Source of the DNA: Massilia sp. ZL223
GTDB lineage: Bacteria; Pseudomonadota; Gammaproteobacteria; Burkholderiales; Burkholderiaceae_D
DNA length: 64,000 bases
Assembly: GCF_018119395.1 (NCBI RefSeq)
Contig: NZ_JAGPWD010000019.1
Location: forward strand, 1-64,000
Reading direction: 5' to 3'
In this document: positions 1 to 8,354 of the stretch, in pieces
How positions within the stretch are numbered: the first letter of the stretch is position 1
Layout: the number at the start of each line of letters is the position of its first letter
Position numbers and translations under genes: made by a program
Notes under the pieces: model-generated
Told to the model about the DNA's origin: nothing
The model's database searches: none
What the model saw: the letters and a program-made list of their open reading frames with translations, nothing else

Positions 1-60
1 CGGGGGGTAAACACCCCCCCCCAAACCCGGGGGGGCCCCCCGGGGGGGGCCCCCACGGTT
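1..60. other. abnormal G/C homopolymer block at window edge
   Basis: The first 60 bases are almost entirely runs of G and C (a run of nine C, then G7-C6-G8-C5 blocks) with little A or T. No gene reads through them; the first coding sequence stops just inside at 66. The composition is unlike the rest of the window, so this is most likely low-quality sequence at a contig end. It is not treated as a biological element. Confidence 0.6.
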
Positions 61-65
61 TTCGG

Positions 66-950
66 CTAGTTGGACGGCTTTAAGGGTGCCCGCGTGACAG
101 TTTCTTCCGCAGCCTCTCCCTGCATCGGCAGCACCAGCGCCAGTTCCGCCGCCGCGCGGAACACCGGCAGCGTCAGCACCTGGCCCGCGTCGCCCGAGGC
201 CATGCGCGCATGCACCGGCCCGGCCGGCAGCCGGTCGCGATAGGTCCAGCGCAGCACCGTCAGCCCCGCGCGCGCCACCGCCTGTTCCAGCATCGGCTGC
301 AGTTCGCGCAGCCGCGCCAGTGCCGGCGCGTCCGGCGCGCACAGTTCCAGCGCCACGCCGCCAGGCATCGGCTCCACCTGCAGCACCACCGCCATGCCGT
401 CGGCCAGTTCGAGCTCCAGGCGCAGCGCCGCGCGTGCGCGCCGGCGCCGGCCGGGCGGGGCGTCGGCGCCTTCCTGGATGACGCGCAGGTGCTGGTCGCG
501 CGGCCCGCCGGCATGCACCGTGAAGCGCCAGGCGTCGGCCGGCAGCTGCCCGCTGTCGGCCTGGCGCAGCACGCGCCCTTCCTGGTTCGCCACCAGGACG
601 GCGGGCGGCAGCTGGCCAGCGTGGGCGCGCAGCTCGCGGTTCATCAGCTGGGTGCCGTAGTTGCGCACCATCGCGCGCCACGAGGCGGCCAGGGCCGGGC
701 CGTCGGCCTGGGTGAAATGCAGCTGGCGCGCCATGAAGACCTGGTCCGGCCGCATTGCCGCGCCGTCCGGGCCGGCGTCGGCCGCAGGGGGCGCCGCCGG
801 CGCCGGGGACAGGGCTTGCGCGACGGGCAGGGGCAGGTCGCCGGCCTCGAAGGCGGTCAGGGCCACGGGCGCCGCGGCGGCGACCGCGCCCACCTGGAGC
901 GAGGGCGTGACCGCGGGGAGAAGGGGGACGATGGAAGGAATGCTGGCCAT
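66..950 (-). CDS. FliK-like (flagellar hook-length control, C-terminal domain) protein, putative
   Basis: A 294-residue protein with an Ala/Pro-rich, low-complexity N-terminus (about residues 1-70). Its C-terminal half alternates strand and helix and contains a hydrophobic strand (VVLQVEPMPGGVALEL) followed by a helix of the type LRELQPMLEQAVARAGL. This resembles the C-terminal Flg_hook domain of FliK, which exports and measures the hook in flagellar assembly, but the similarity was judged by eye only. ATG 950 is preferred because GGAG lies about 8 bases upstream. A longer in-frame start at 989 would overlap the flagellin terminator. The gene lies directly downstream of flagellin on the same strand but beyond a good terminator, so it probably has its own weak expression or depends on read-through. 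Residue composition is otherwise unremarkable. Confidence 0.5.
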   Translation of the reverse strand: MASIPSIVPLLPAVTPSLQVGAVAAAAPVALTAFEAGDLPLPVAQALSPAPAAPPAADAGPDGAAMRPDQVFMARQLHFTQADGPALAASWRAMVRNYGTQLMNRELRAHAGQLPPAVLVANQEGRVLRQADSGQLPADAWRFTVHAGGPRDQHLRVIQEGADAPPGRRRRARAALRLELELADGMAVVLQVEPMPGGVALELCAPDAPALARLRELQPMLEQAVARAGLTVLRWTYRDRLPAGPVHARMASGDAGQVLTLPVFRAAAELALVLPMQGEAAEETVTRAPLKPSN

Positions 951-970
951 AGCGGCTCCAAAAGCGGATC

Positions 971-1008
971 CACAAAGAAAAAGGGCCAACCGTTGCGGGC
1001 TGGCCCTT
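971..1008 (-). terminator. Rho-independent terminator of flagellin
   Basis: On the minus strand an 8-bp stem AAGGGCCA/TGGCCCTT (981-988 pairing with 1001-1008) is followed by a T-rich stretch (TTTCTTTG). It lies 35 bases after the flagellin stop codon. Confidence 0.8.
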
Positions 1009-1042
1009 GATGATAACCTGAGCTAAGCCCAGGAGGCAGCCA

Positions 1043-1897
1043 TTACTGCAGCAGGGACATGACCATCGACGACATGCTGTTCGACTGCTTCAGCATGGCG
1101 GTGCCGGCTTGCAGCAGCATCTGGTTTGAGGTCATGTTCGCGCTTTCGCTGGCGAAGTCGACGTCCATGATGCGGCCGGTTGCGTTCTTGGTGTTGGTGC
1201 TGATGTTGGCCAGGTTGTTGTACACGTGGTTCAGGCGGTTCGCTGCAGCGCCCAGGCCCGAACGGACGGTGCCGACATCGGCGATTGCGGTCTTCAGCAG
1301 GTCGATGGTGGCGTTGGCGGTGGCGGTCAGCTCGGATGCGCCGGTCGAAGCGGCTGCGTAGTTCGAGGTCGCGGTGCTGACGGCGCTTTCCATTGCCGAC
1401 ATGGCGGCCGACAGGTCGACGCTCATGGTTTCGGCGGTTTCGGCGCCGATCTGGAAGGTCATGGCGCTGGCAACGGTGCCGCCGACCAGCAGGGTTTCGC
1501 CGCCGAACTTGGTGTTCTTGAGGACGTTGCCCAGTTCCTGGCCCAGGTTGTTGAATTCTTCCTGCATTGCGATCTTGTCGTCGCTGGTCGACGACTGGTC
1601 GGCTGCCTGGGTGGCCAGGTCTTTCATGCGAACCAGCATGTTGGTGACTTCGTCCAGCGCGCCTTCGGCGGTCTGCAGCATCGAAATCGAATTCTGGGTG
1701 TTGCGCATTGCAACGGCCATGCCGGAGCTTTGTGCTTTCAGGCGGGTGGCGATCTGCAGGCCGGCTGCGTCGTCCATTGCCGAGTTGATGCGGAAGCCGG
1801 TCGACAGGCGGGTCATCGAGGTCGACAGCGAGCTCTGGGTGCGGCTGATCGAATTTTGCGCGGACAGGGCGGCGGCGTTGGTGTGAAGGCTCAGCAT
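1043..1897 (-). CDS. fliC: flagellin
   Basis: Structural subunit of the flagellar filament, 284 residues, at the short end for flagellins. The N-terminal D0/D1 region (about 1-140, starting MLSLHTNAAALSAQNSISRT and containing RLSTGFRINSAMDDAAGL) and the C-terminal D1/D0 region (about 200-284, with RSGLGAAANRLNHVYNNLAN and ending in MLLQAGTAMLKQSN...SLLQ) are both canonical. Only a minimal D2/D3 insert lies between them. The start is fixed by AGGAG 7 bases upstream of the ATG. The central part is rich in Ser/Thr/Ala, which would be available for O-glycosylation. The nearby aminotransferase and TPR glycosyltransferase (3585-6931) are candidate modifiers. The upstream region holds CTCAAG...TGATGA (1946-1971, minus), which resembles a sigma-28 promoter but with spacing about two bases too short. 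A terminator follows. Confidence 0.96.
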   Translation of the reverse strand: MLSLHTNAAALSAQNSISRTQSSLSTSMTRLSTGFRINSAMDDAAGLQIATRLKAQSSGMAVAMRNTQNSISMLQTAEGALDEVTNMLVRMKDLATQAADQSSTSDDKIAMQEEFNNLGQELGNVLKNTKFGGETLLVGGTVASAMTFQIGAETAETMSVDLSAAMSAMESAVSTATSNYAAASTGASELTATANATIDLLKTAIADVGTVRSGLGAAANRLNHVYNNLANISTNTKNATGRIMDVDFASESANMTSNQMLLQAGTAMLKQSNSMSSMVMSLLQ

Positions 1898-2164
1898 TAT
1901 AAACTCCTGGTATTTGGGGGTCGGGTCTCGAGTGCTTTCGCGCTCTCATCAGTACAAGGCGACAGCTTGAGCGGGTTCATTAAGTGCCGTATGGAAAAAT
2001 TTTTTCAAAGAAACGAAAAAATGTAAAAGCGCAGCATTTTCCTCTGGCGCGCATGGTCCGCCGGGCTCAGGTCTTGTCGGATTGCTCACGGCATGGGGAA
2101 AAGGCCGGCGTCGGCCGGTTCGGCAGCGCACGGGCGCTTTGGCGCGCTTGGGGCTGTGGGTGGT

Positions 2165-3331
2165 TCAGGAGCTGGTGTGCGGGCCGGTTGGCGTAGCGCA
2201 TGCGGCAAGCAAATCGGGGCCGACATCCCGTAGAGACTTCACGCCGGTCAGCACCATGTTCGTGCGGATGTCCTTCTCCATGATCGCCAGCAGGCGTTCG
2301 ACGCCGGCCTGCCCTTGGGCCGCCAGGGCGTACACGAAGGCACGCCCGATCAGGACGCCGTCGGCGCCCAGCGCGAGCATGCGGAACACATCGGTGCCGG
2401 TGCGGACCCCGCCGTCGACGAAGACGGTCATCCGGCCTTTGACCGCGTCGGCGATCGATGGCAGCGCCCGGGCCGTCGACAGCGCACCATCGAGCTGCCG
2501 TCCGCCATGGTTCGACACGACGATACCGTCGGCGCCGAACGCCAGCGCATCGCGCGCATCTTCCTCGTCGAGAATGTCCTTGATGACGAGGTTTCCCTTC
2601 CACTCGTCACGGATCCATTGGAGATCCTGCCAGCTGATCCCGGGATCGAAATTCGCGCCGATCCAGCCCATGAAGTCCTGGAGTCCGGTGGCGCCGCCGA
2701 GGTAGGCCGAAATATTGCCGAGATCGTGGGGGCGGCCGAACAGGCCCACGTCGAGCGCCCAGCGCGGACGCAGCATGGCCTGGAACATCCGCCGCCTACC
2801 GGCATGCGGACCGCTCATGCCGCTGTGCGCATCGCGGTAGCGCGCGCCCGGCAAAGGCGTGTCGACCGTGAACACGAGGGTCGAAGCGCCCGGATCGCTG
2901 GCGCGCTTCATGACGTCGCGCATGAAGCCTCGGTCCTTCAGCACGTAGAGCTGGAACCACTGCGGCTTGGAGGCCTGGGTCGCGACTTCGGCCAGCGAGC
3001 ACACCGACATCGTCGATTGAATGAAGGGAATGTTGCGGCGGTCCGCGGCCCGCACGGCCTGCACTTCGCCGCGCCGCGCGTACATGCCGGTCAGCCCGAC
3101 CGGGGCGAGCGCGATCGGCAAATCATAAGGCTGGCCGAACCACTCGACGCCCAGGTCGAGCGCCTCCGAGCCGCGCAGTACGCGCTGGCGAAGCTTGACG
3201 GCTTGCAGGTCATCGACGTTGGCGCGCATCGTCACCTCCGCGCCGGCGCCCCCGTCGATGTAATGGAACAGGAAGGGCGGCAGGACGCGTTGCGCCGCGG
3301 CGCGGAAATCGGTGGCGGAGGAAATGATCAC
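2165..3331 (-). CDS. lldD: FMN-dependent alpha-hydroxy-acid (L-lactate) dehydrogenase
   Basis: A 388-residue TIM-barrel flavoenzyme of the LldD/glycolate oxidase family, expected to oxidise L-lactate to pyruvate and pass electrons to the quinone pool. Visible family features are the N-terminal [14 protein letters not shown] segment, the FMN-contacting [11 protein letters not shown] and FIQSTMS strands, and the active-site block [11 protein letters not shown], in which the His is the catalytic base and the Arg binds the substrate carboxylate. The phosphate-binding [11 protein letters not shown] and [21 protein letters not shown] follow. Length matches the family (about 380). Substrate could be another 2-hydroxy acid. 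No lactate permease or LldR regulator is adjacent, and the gene stands alone behind an aminotransferase gene. Two copies of TGCACTA occur upstream (3365-3371, 3404-3410). Confidence 0.9.
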   Translation of the reverse strand: MIISSATDFRAAAQRVLPPFLFHYIDGGAGAEVTMRANVDDLQAVKLRQRVLRGSEALDLGVEWFGQPYDLPIALAPVGLTGMYARRGEVQAVRAADRRNIPFIQSTMSVCSLAEVATQASKPQWFQLYVLKDRGFMRDVMKRASDPGASTLVFTVDTPLPGARYRDAHSGMSGPHAGRRRMFQAMLRPRWALDVGLFGRPHDLGNISAYLGGATGLQDFMGWIGANFDPGISWQDLQWIRDEWKGNLVIKDILDEEDARDALAFGADGIVVSNHGGRQLDGALSTARALPSIADAVKGRMTVFVDGGVRTGTDVFRMLALGADGVLIGRAFVYALAAQGQAGVERLLAIMEKDIRTNMVLTGVKSLRDVGPDLLAACATPTGPHTSS

Positions 3332-3360
3332 GACAACAGACTGGGAAAAGTCGGGTGATC

Positions 3361-3410
3361 AGTATGCACTACGGGAAACTTTGCCTGGCTTAATAGTTCG
3401 GAGTGCACTA
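3361..3410. promoter_or_regulatory. repeated TGCACTA motifs upstream of lldD
   Basis: AGTATGCACT (3361-3370) and the perfect 8-bp palindrome AGTGCACT (3402-3409) share TGCACTA, exactly 39 bases apart, 30-80 bases upstream of the lldD start. The arrangement suggests a pair of operator half-sites for a dimeric regulator. No regulator gene is adjacent, so the assignment is inference. Confidence 0.3.
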
Positions 3411-3535
3411 TTTGCTTGCAAACTGGCTGGCAGGCAGGTAGGGGCGGCAGGGGGCACGAATCCGGCCCGAAAGTTCGGGCCGCGTCCGCGCTGGCCAGAC
3501 AGGCGATATCACCCGTGCACGACGATGTCAGGTGA

Positions 3536-3566
3536 ATTCTGGAGGAGCCAAGCGTTCCTCCAGACA
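3536..3566 (-). terminator. hairpin after the aminotransferase gene
   Basis: Nine-base-pair inverted repeat TCTGGAGGA/TCCTCCAGA (3538-3546 with 3556-3564), 20-45 bases beyond the DegT-family stop codon. The following bases on the minus strand (ATTCACC) are only weakly T-rich, so termination would be moderate. Confidence 0.45.
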
Positions 3567-3584
3567 TACGCAAAGCGGGATTTT

Positions 3585-4760
3585 TCAGGCCCCGTGCTGG
3601 ACCACGGTGCGGATCACCTGGACGACCGTCTGGACCATCTCGGCATCCATGGTCTGGCCGGTCGGCAGGACGACCACTCGGTTGGCGACGGCCTCGGTGG
3701 CCGGCAGCACCAGCCCCGCATGCGGGAACAGCGAGCGGTAGGGCTCCATGCGGTGGCAGCCCGGCCAGAAGTAGCGCCGCGCCATGATGTTCTCGGCGCG
3801 CAGGGCCTCGACCAGGCGGTCGCGCGAGGCCGGGCAGTCCTCGGCCACTTCGAGCACGACGTACTGGTAATTGTTGCGTTCGCTCTCGTCGTAGCGCAGC
3901 AGGGACAGGCCGGGAATGCCGCGCAGGGCCTCGGCATAGGTCTCGTAGTTGCGGCGGTTGGCGGCGATGACCTCGTCCAGCTTCGGCAGGTTGGCCAGGC
4001 CCATGGCGGCGGCGATCTCGATCATCTTGCCGTTGGTGCCAGGATGGCTGACCTGGTCCAGGCCTTCGAAACCGAAATTGCGCATCAGGCGCATGGTCGC
4101 GGCCAGGTCGTCGTCGTTGGTGACGACCGCGCCGCCTTCGAAGGTGTTGAAGAACTTGGTGGCGTGGAAGCTCAGCACTTCGCAGGCGCCGAAGCTGCCG
4201 ATCATCTTGCCGCCCGAGGTGCACGAGAAGGCGTGGGCGGCGTCGAACATCAGCTTCAGGCCATGCTCGTCGGCGATCTGCTGCAGTTCGGCCGCGGGCG
4301 CGGCGCGGCCCCACAGGTGCACGCCGATGATGCCGGTGGTGCGCGGCGTGATCATGCGGCGCACCGCGGCCGGCGACAGGTTGTGGGTGGCCGGGTCGAT
4401 GTCGGCGAACACCGGGGTGATGCCTTGCCACTGCAGGGCATGGGCGGTCGCCACGAAGGTGTAGGAGGGGACGATGACTTCGCCTTCCAGGCCGAGGGCG
4501 CGGATCGCGATCTCCAGGGCGATGGTGCCGTTGCACATCGCTACGCAATGCTTCACGCCCAGGTGGCGGGCCACCTTGTCTTCGAGTTCCTGCACCAGCG
4601 GGCCATTGTTGCTGAGCCAGCGGCGATCGAAGATGTCGGCCGCGTACTGCATGAAGGCTTCGCGGTCGCCGATGTTCGGGCGGCCGACGTGCAGCTGCTG
4701 GTCGAAGGCCGGCGCGGCGCCGTGGATGGCCAGGTCCTGGGCTTGGCGGATGGTTTTCAT
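3585..4760 (-). CDS. DegT/DnrJ/EryC1/StrS-family sugar aminotransferase
   Basis: PLP-dependent nucleotide-sugar transaminase, 391 residues, normal for the family. It has the substrate-gripping RRWLSNNGPLVQELE segment, the PLP-phosphate region CNGTIALEIAIRAL, the Asp of FDAAHAFSC that contacts the pyridine nitrogen, and the Schiff-base lysine in SFHATKFFNTFEGG. Such enzymes make 3- or 4-amino-dideoxy sugars from dTDP- or UDP-keto sugars; FdtB/QdtB- or VioA-type activity is plausible but cannot be settled by eye. ATG 4760 is chosen because it overlaps the upstream stop as ATGA and has GAGGAAG before it; in-frame extensions upstream run inside the glycosyltransferase gene. Coupling to the TPR glycosyltransferase suggests the amino sugar is the donor or a precursor for protein glycosylation. 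Confidence 0.87.
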   Translation of the reverse strand: MKTIRQAQDLAIHGAAPAFDQQLHVGRPNIGDREAFMQYAADIFDRRWLSNNGPLVQELEDKVARHLGVKHCVAMCNGTIALEIAIRALGLEGEVIVPSYTFVATAHALQWQGITPVFADIDPATHNLSPAAVRRMITPRTTGIIGVHLWGRAAPAAELQQIADEHGLKLMFDAAHAFSCTSGGKMIGSFGACEVLSFHATKFFNTFEGGAVVTNDDDLAATMRLMRNFGFEGLDQVSHPGTNGKMIEIAAAMGLANLPKLDEVIAANRRNYETYAEALRGIPGLSLLRYDESERNNYQYVVLEVAEDCPASRDRLVEALRAENIMARRYFWPGCHRMEPYRSLFPHAGLVLPATEAVANRVVVLPTGQTMDAEMVQTVVQVIRTVVQHGA

Positions 4761-6931
4761 GCGGCTTCCTCTTCGTTGGACAGGTCGGCGAGCCGGACCT
4801 CGATGGGGGCGGCGGGCTGGCCGGCGCACCAGCGCTGCCACATGTGGCGCAGTGCCAGTTCCACGCCGGCGGCGGTGACGCCTGGGTAGCCGAGCAGGGA
4901 GTTGGCGAAGCGCTCGCGCATGGTGGAGCGCAGCGAGGCCAGCGCCGCGGGGTTAGTGGCAAGGAACTGCCCCAGGGCCGCATAGGCCTTGGCGTCCTCG
5001 GCGATGAAGGAGCTCAGTCCGAGATGGGCAAGCACCCAGGCGGCGCCCTGGTTGGGGGCGGTCGGGCCAAGCGTGGTCAGGGTCGGCACGCCCATCCACA
5101 GCGCATGGCTGACCGTGGTCGCGCCGGTGTAGGGGAAGGGGCTGAGGCAGACGTCCACCTCGTGGTGCATCTTGAGGTATTCGCCCATGCCGACGCGCGG
5201 GCGCAGCAGCAGGCGTTCGCGCGCGATGCCTTCTTCCTCGAACCAGGCGAGCAGGCGCGTGTCCGCGCCCGGCGTCATCCCGCCCAGCAGGAGCTTGGAA
5301 TCGGGCACCGAGCGCAGCAGGTGGGCCCAGTGGGCGATCACTTCACGGCCGAGTTTGTTCGCACGGTGGAAGCTGCCGAAGGTCAGGTAGCCGTTGGCCA
5401 GCGCCGGCAGCTCGTTCACCGCGGGTGCGTGCGGGTCCGGCGCGAAGGGCATGGCCAGCGGCATGCGCACGATCTGTTCGGTGAACTGGTCGTCGAAGCG
5501 GCCCTTCGGGCGCAGGAACTGGTCGGCAAGGAAATAGTCGATGGCCTGCATGCCGGTCGTGCAGGCGTAGCCGATCCAGGTCGCCTGGATGGGCGCCGGC
5601 TTGCGGGCGAGCAGGGTCAGGCGGTTGTTCGCGGTATGGCCGGACAGGTCGATCAGGATATCGATGCCGTCCGCCCGGATCTGGCGCTCGACCGTGTCGT
5701 CGTCCAGGCCGGCGATCAGGTGCCAGTGGGCGAAATGGCCGCGCAGGCGCTGGGTGTGGCTGTCTTCCTTGCGCGAGTTCGAATAGGCGTGCAGGCAGAC
5801 CTGGTTGCTGTGCTTGAGCACGTCGAGGATGGGCTCGATGAAGGAAGCGACCGCGTGGTTGAAGAAGTCGCCCGACACGAAGCCGACCTGCAAGCTGCGC
5901 TGCGGATGGCGGTCGTTGGCATGCGGGGTCCACTGCGGCAGGCAGGGCGCTTCCCAGCGTTCGGCGAACTTGCGGTGTTCCGCGAACAGCACTTCGGGAT
6001 CGTTGCAGGCATGGCTCAGCATGAACAGCATGGCGCTGTGCGTGCTCGCCGGCTCCGCGCTGTGGGCGAGCGCAAGATGCCCCCAGTGCAGGCCCTGGCG
6101 CCAGTCGTTCAGGTCGAAGCACACGGTCGACATGTAGCGCTGGGCGTCGGCGTCGTCGGGATTAAGCGCGAGGACGCGCTCCAGCAAGGCGAAGGCTTCT
6201 TCCGGCCGCTGAAGTTTTTTCAGCACCAGGGCCAGTTCGCGCAGCGCGGCCGGGTGGTCGGGCGCCAGCGCCAGGGCCTGGCGGTAGCTGAGCTCGGCCG
6301 CTTCGAGCTGTTTCAGTTCGAGCAGGCAGAAGCCAAGGCGCAGCGCGCCTTCCTGGTGGTCCGGCTTGAGTTCCTGCAAGCGGCGGAAGCAAGCGGCCGC
6401 TTCCTCGAACTGCTTCAGGCGCATCAGGGTGGTGCCCAGGTCATAGGTGGCGTCGACATGGCCGGGCGCGAGTTCGCACACGCGGCGCAAGGTGGCGGCG
6501 GTGGCATCGACATCGCCCAGGCCGTTCTCGGCGGCCGCCACGCACAGCAGCATCTCGGCGTCGTTCGGGCGCAGCTCGGCCGCGCGGCGGGCGCTGGCCA
6601 GGGCCGGGTCGAACTGCTTCAGCTCGCGCAGCACGACGCTCAGGCCCTTGTGCAGGGCCGCATCCTGGGCCTGGAACTGCAGCGCGCGGCGGTAGCTGTC
6701 GGCCGCGGCTTCATGCTGGCCAAGCGCGCTCAGGCCGCCGGCCAGCACCGGGTGCAGGTCGGCCAGGCCGGGCTGGAGTTCGAGCGCGCGCTGCAGGCTG
6801 GCGACCCCGTCCTGGAGCCGGTCGCGCTTGAGCAGCGCCAGGCCGAGCATGGCATGGGCGCGGGCGTCGCGCGGGTTGGCGCGGATCGCGCGGCGGTGGT
6901 GGTCGATTTGCGCGGCAAGCTTGTCGGTCAT
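4757..6931 (-). CDS. TPR-containing O-GlcNAc-transferase-like (SPINDLY, GT41) glycosyltransferase
   Basis: A 724-residue protein. Residues about 1-330 are tandem tetratricopeptide repeats (34-residue units with recurrent A..LG.AL and P...A.......AL..P patterns), which would bind a protein substrate. Residues about 360-710 form a GT41/OGT-type catalytic region with LQVGFVSGDFFNHAV, IDILIDLSGHTANNRL, RKPAPIQATWIGYACTTG, YLTFGSFHRANKLG and the sugar-nucleotide segment CLSPFPYTGATTVSHALWMG. Bacterial relatives glycosylate flagellin or adhesins on Ser/Thr. ATG 6931 is used because AGGA lies about 9 bases upstream; the longer reading to 7198 lacks TPR character. The 3' end overlaps the aminotransferase start by 4 bases. 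Flagellin (1043-1897) is the obvious nearby substrate candidate, which is inference from location. Confidence 0.9.
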   Translation of the reverse strand: MTDKLAAQIDHHRRAIRANPRDARAHAMLGLALLKRDRLQDGVASLQRALELQPGLADLHPVLAGGLSALGQHEAAADSYRRALQFQAQDAALHKGLSVVLRELKQFDPALASARRAAELRPNDAEMLLCVAAAENGLGDVDATAATLRRVCELAPGHVDATYDLGTTLMRLKQFEEAAACFRRLQELKPDHQEGALRLGFCLLELKQLEAAELSYRQALALAPDHPAALRELALVLKKLQRPEEAFALLERVLALNPDDADAQRYMSTVCFDLNDWRQGLHWGHLALAHSAEPASTHSAMLFMLSHACNDPEVLFAEHRKFAERWEAPCLPQWTPHANDRHPQRSLQVGFVSGDFFNHAVASFIEPILDVLKHSNQVCLHAYSNSRKEDSHTQRLRGHFAHWHLIAGLDDDTVERQIRADGIDILIDLSGHTANNRLTLLARKPAPIQATWIGYACTTGMQAIDYFLADQFLRPKGRFDDQFTEQIVRMPLAMPFAPDPHAPAVNELPALANGYLTFGSFHRANKLGREVIAHWAHLLRSVPDSKLLLGGMTPGADTRLLAWFEEEGIARERLLLRPRVGMGEYLKMHHEVDVCLSPFPYTGATTVSHALWMGVPTLTTLGPTAPNQGAAWVLAHLGLSSFIAEDAKAYAALGQFLATNPAALASLRSTMRERFANSLLGYPGVTAAGVELALRHMWQRWCAGQPAAPIEVRLADLSNEEEAA

Positions 6932-7312
6932 GAAGCCGTCCTGGCGGAGAAGAGTTGGTGGGGCAGCCGGGCTGCCGGAGAGCGCATCGCGTTCATGGTT
7001 CGTCGCGAAAAGGAGATCGAGGAATTGTACTCGCCGTATGTGCCGTGGGGAAATTTTTGTCGTGCAGACGCAACTGAAAGTTTGCAATCTGTAGCGAGGT
7101 ATTTTCTTTTTGGTATCAGCCGTCGCCGCCTTTTCAGGTAAGATCTCGCTTTCCGCGCCAGTCCTCGCCACTTCGCATCGATCCACCGACTCCTGCAATC
7201 ATCCCGCCACTGCGGGAACCTCTGCATTGCGGCAAATTAATTTTGCAAAAGTCCGATCGCGAGCGCCGGACGCCGGACCCCGAATTCCCGAACAAGGCTT
7301 AGCAGGTAATCA
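6932..7312. other. intergenic region between the divergent glycosyltransferase and dusA
   Basis: This 381-base spacer is clearly richer in A+T than its flanks. It should hold the promoters of both divergent genes. A TACAAT -10-like hexamer (minus strand, 7024-7029) could serve the glycosyltransferase, but no convincing -35 lies at the right distance. No ORF or RNA is recognisable. Confidence 0.4.
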
Positions 7313-8302
7313 ATGAAGTATGGAAAGCGAACACTCAGCGTAGCACCCATGATGGACTGGACCGACCGCCACTGCCGCGTGTTCCACCGCCAGATTACCC
7401 GTCATACCTGGCTGTACACCGAGATGGTGACCACCGGCGCCCTGGTTTACGGCGACGTCGAGCGCCACCTGCGCTACGACGAGCTGGAGCACCCGGTCGC
7501 CCTGCAGCTGGGCGGCAGCGACCCGGCCGACCTGGCGAAGAGCGCCAAGCTGGGCCAGGACTACGGCTACGATGAAGTTAACCTGAACTGCGGCTGCCCG
7601 TCCGAGCGCGTGCAGAAGGGCGCCTTCGGCGCCTGCCTGATGGCCGAGCCGCAGCTGGTGGCCGATTGCGTGAAGGCGATGCGCGACGCGGTCTCGATCG
7701 ACGTCACGGTCAAGCACCGGATCGGCATCGACAAGAACGAGGACTATGGCTTCGTGCGCGATTTCGTCGGCACCATCGCCGAGGCAGGCTGCCAGACCTT
7801 CATCGTCCACGCCCGCAACGCGATTCTGAAAGGCCTGTCGCCCAAGGAAAACCGCGAGATTCCGCCGCTGAAGTACGAGGTGGCTTACCAGCTGAAACGC
7901 GAATTCCCCGAGCTCGAGATCATCATCAACGGCGGCGTCAAGACCGACGAGGAAATCGCCCTGCACCTGGAGCACGTGGACGGTGTCATGCTCGGCCGCG
8001 AGGCCTACCACAACCCCTATGTGATGGCGAACTGGGACCAGCGCTTCTACGGCGAAGCGTCTTCGGCCAGGTCGCGCGCGGAAGTGCTGGAAGCCATGGT
8101 GGCCTATACGGCGGCCCAGCTCGCTCAGCATGGCGCCCAGGGAATGCGCCTGAACAGCGTCACGCGCCACATGCTTGGCCTGATGGCCGGCCTGCCCGGC
8201 GCGCGCGCCTTCCGCCAGCTGCTGTCGGATCCTAAGAAATTGGCATCGGGCGATCCGCGCCTGCTGCTCGAGGCGGCGGCGCTGGTGGACGCGCGCGCCT
8301 GA
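7313..8302 (+). CDS. dusA: tRNA-dihydrouridine(20/20a) synthase DusA
   Basis: FMN enzyme that reduces uridine in the tRNA D-loop, 329 residues as usual for DusA. The N-terminal LSVAPMMDWTDRHCRVFHR is the DusA signature. EVNLNCGCPSERVQKGAFGACLM carries the catalytic Cys that protonates the uridine C5, and VKHRIGID, FIVHARNAILKGLSPKENR and IINGGVKTDEE are FMN and RNA contacts. KGLSPKENREIPPL is characteristic of DusA as opposed to DusB and DusC. The ATG is preceded by AGCAGGTAA. Monocistronic, convergent with the acyltransferase genes. Confidence 0.95.
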   Translation: MKYGKRTLSVAPMMDWTDRHCRVFHRQITRHTWLYTEMVTTGALVYGDVERHLRYDELEHPVALQLGGSDPADLAKSAKLGQDYGYDEVNLNCGCPSERVQKGAFGACLMAEPQLVADCVKAMRDAVSIDVTVKHRIGIDKNEDYGFVRDFVGTIAEAGCQTFIVHARNAILKGLSPKENREIPPLKYEVAYQLKREFPELEIIINGGVKTDEEIALHLEHVDGVMLGREAYHNPYVMANWDQRFYGEASSARSRAEVLEAMVAYTAAQLAQHGAQGMRLNSVTRHMLGLMAGLPGARAFRQLLSDPKKLASGDPRLLLEAAALVDARA

Positions 8303-8311
8303 TCCTGTTCC

Positions 8312-8350
8312 GTTCTGCCCTGCGGCGGCCGCGGCCGCGGCGGGGCAGGG
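8312..8350. terminator. GC-rich hairpin between convergent genes
   Basis: CTGCCC (8315-8320) can pair with GGGCAG (8343-8348) around a very GC-rich, partly self-complementary core (CCGCGGCCGCGG). It lies in the 52-base gap between dusA and the convergent acyltransferase gene. Neither side has a T tract, so it is only a possible bidirectional termination signal. Confidence 0.3.
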
Positions 8351-8354
8351 CGCG

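Noticed and set aside
1946-1971. sigma-28 promoter for flagellin
   Set aside because: CTCAAG and TGATGA resemble the two boxes, but the spacing is about two bases too short for the consensus, so it was not listed as a feature.
2100-2125. GGCCGG...GGCCGG region as an lldD terminator
   Set aside because: The repeats pair poorly, there is no T tract, and they lie beyond the expected distance. Too weak to annotate.
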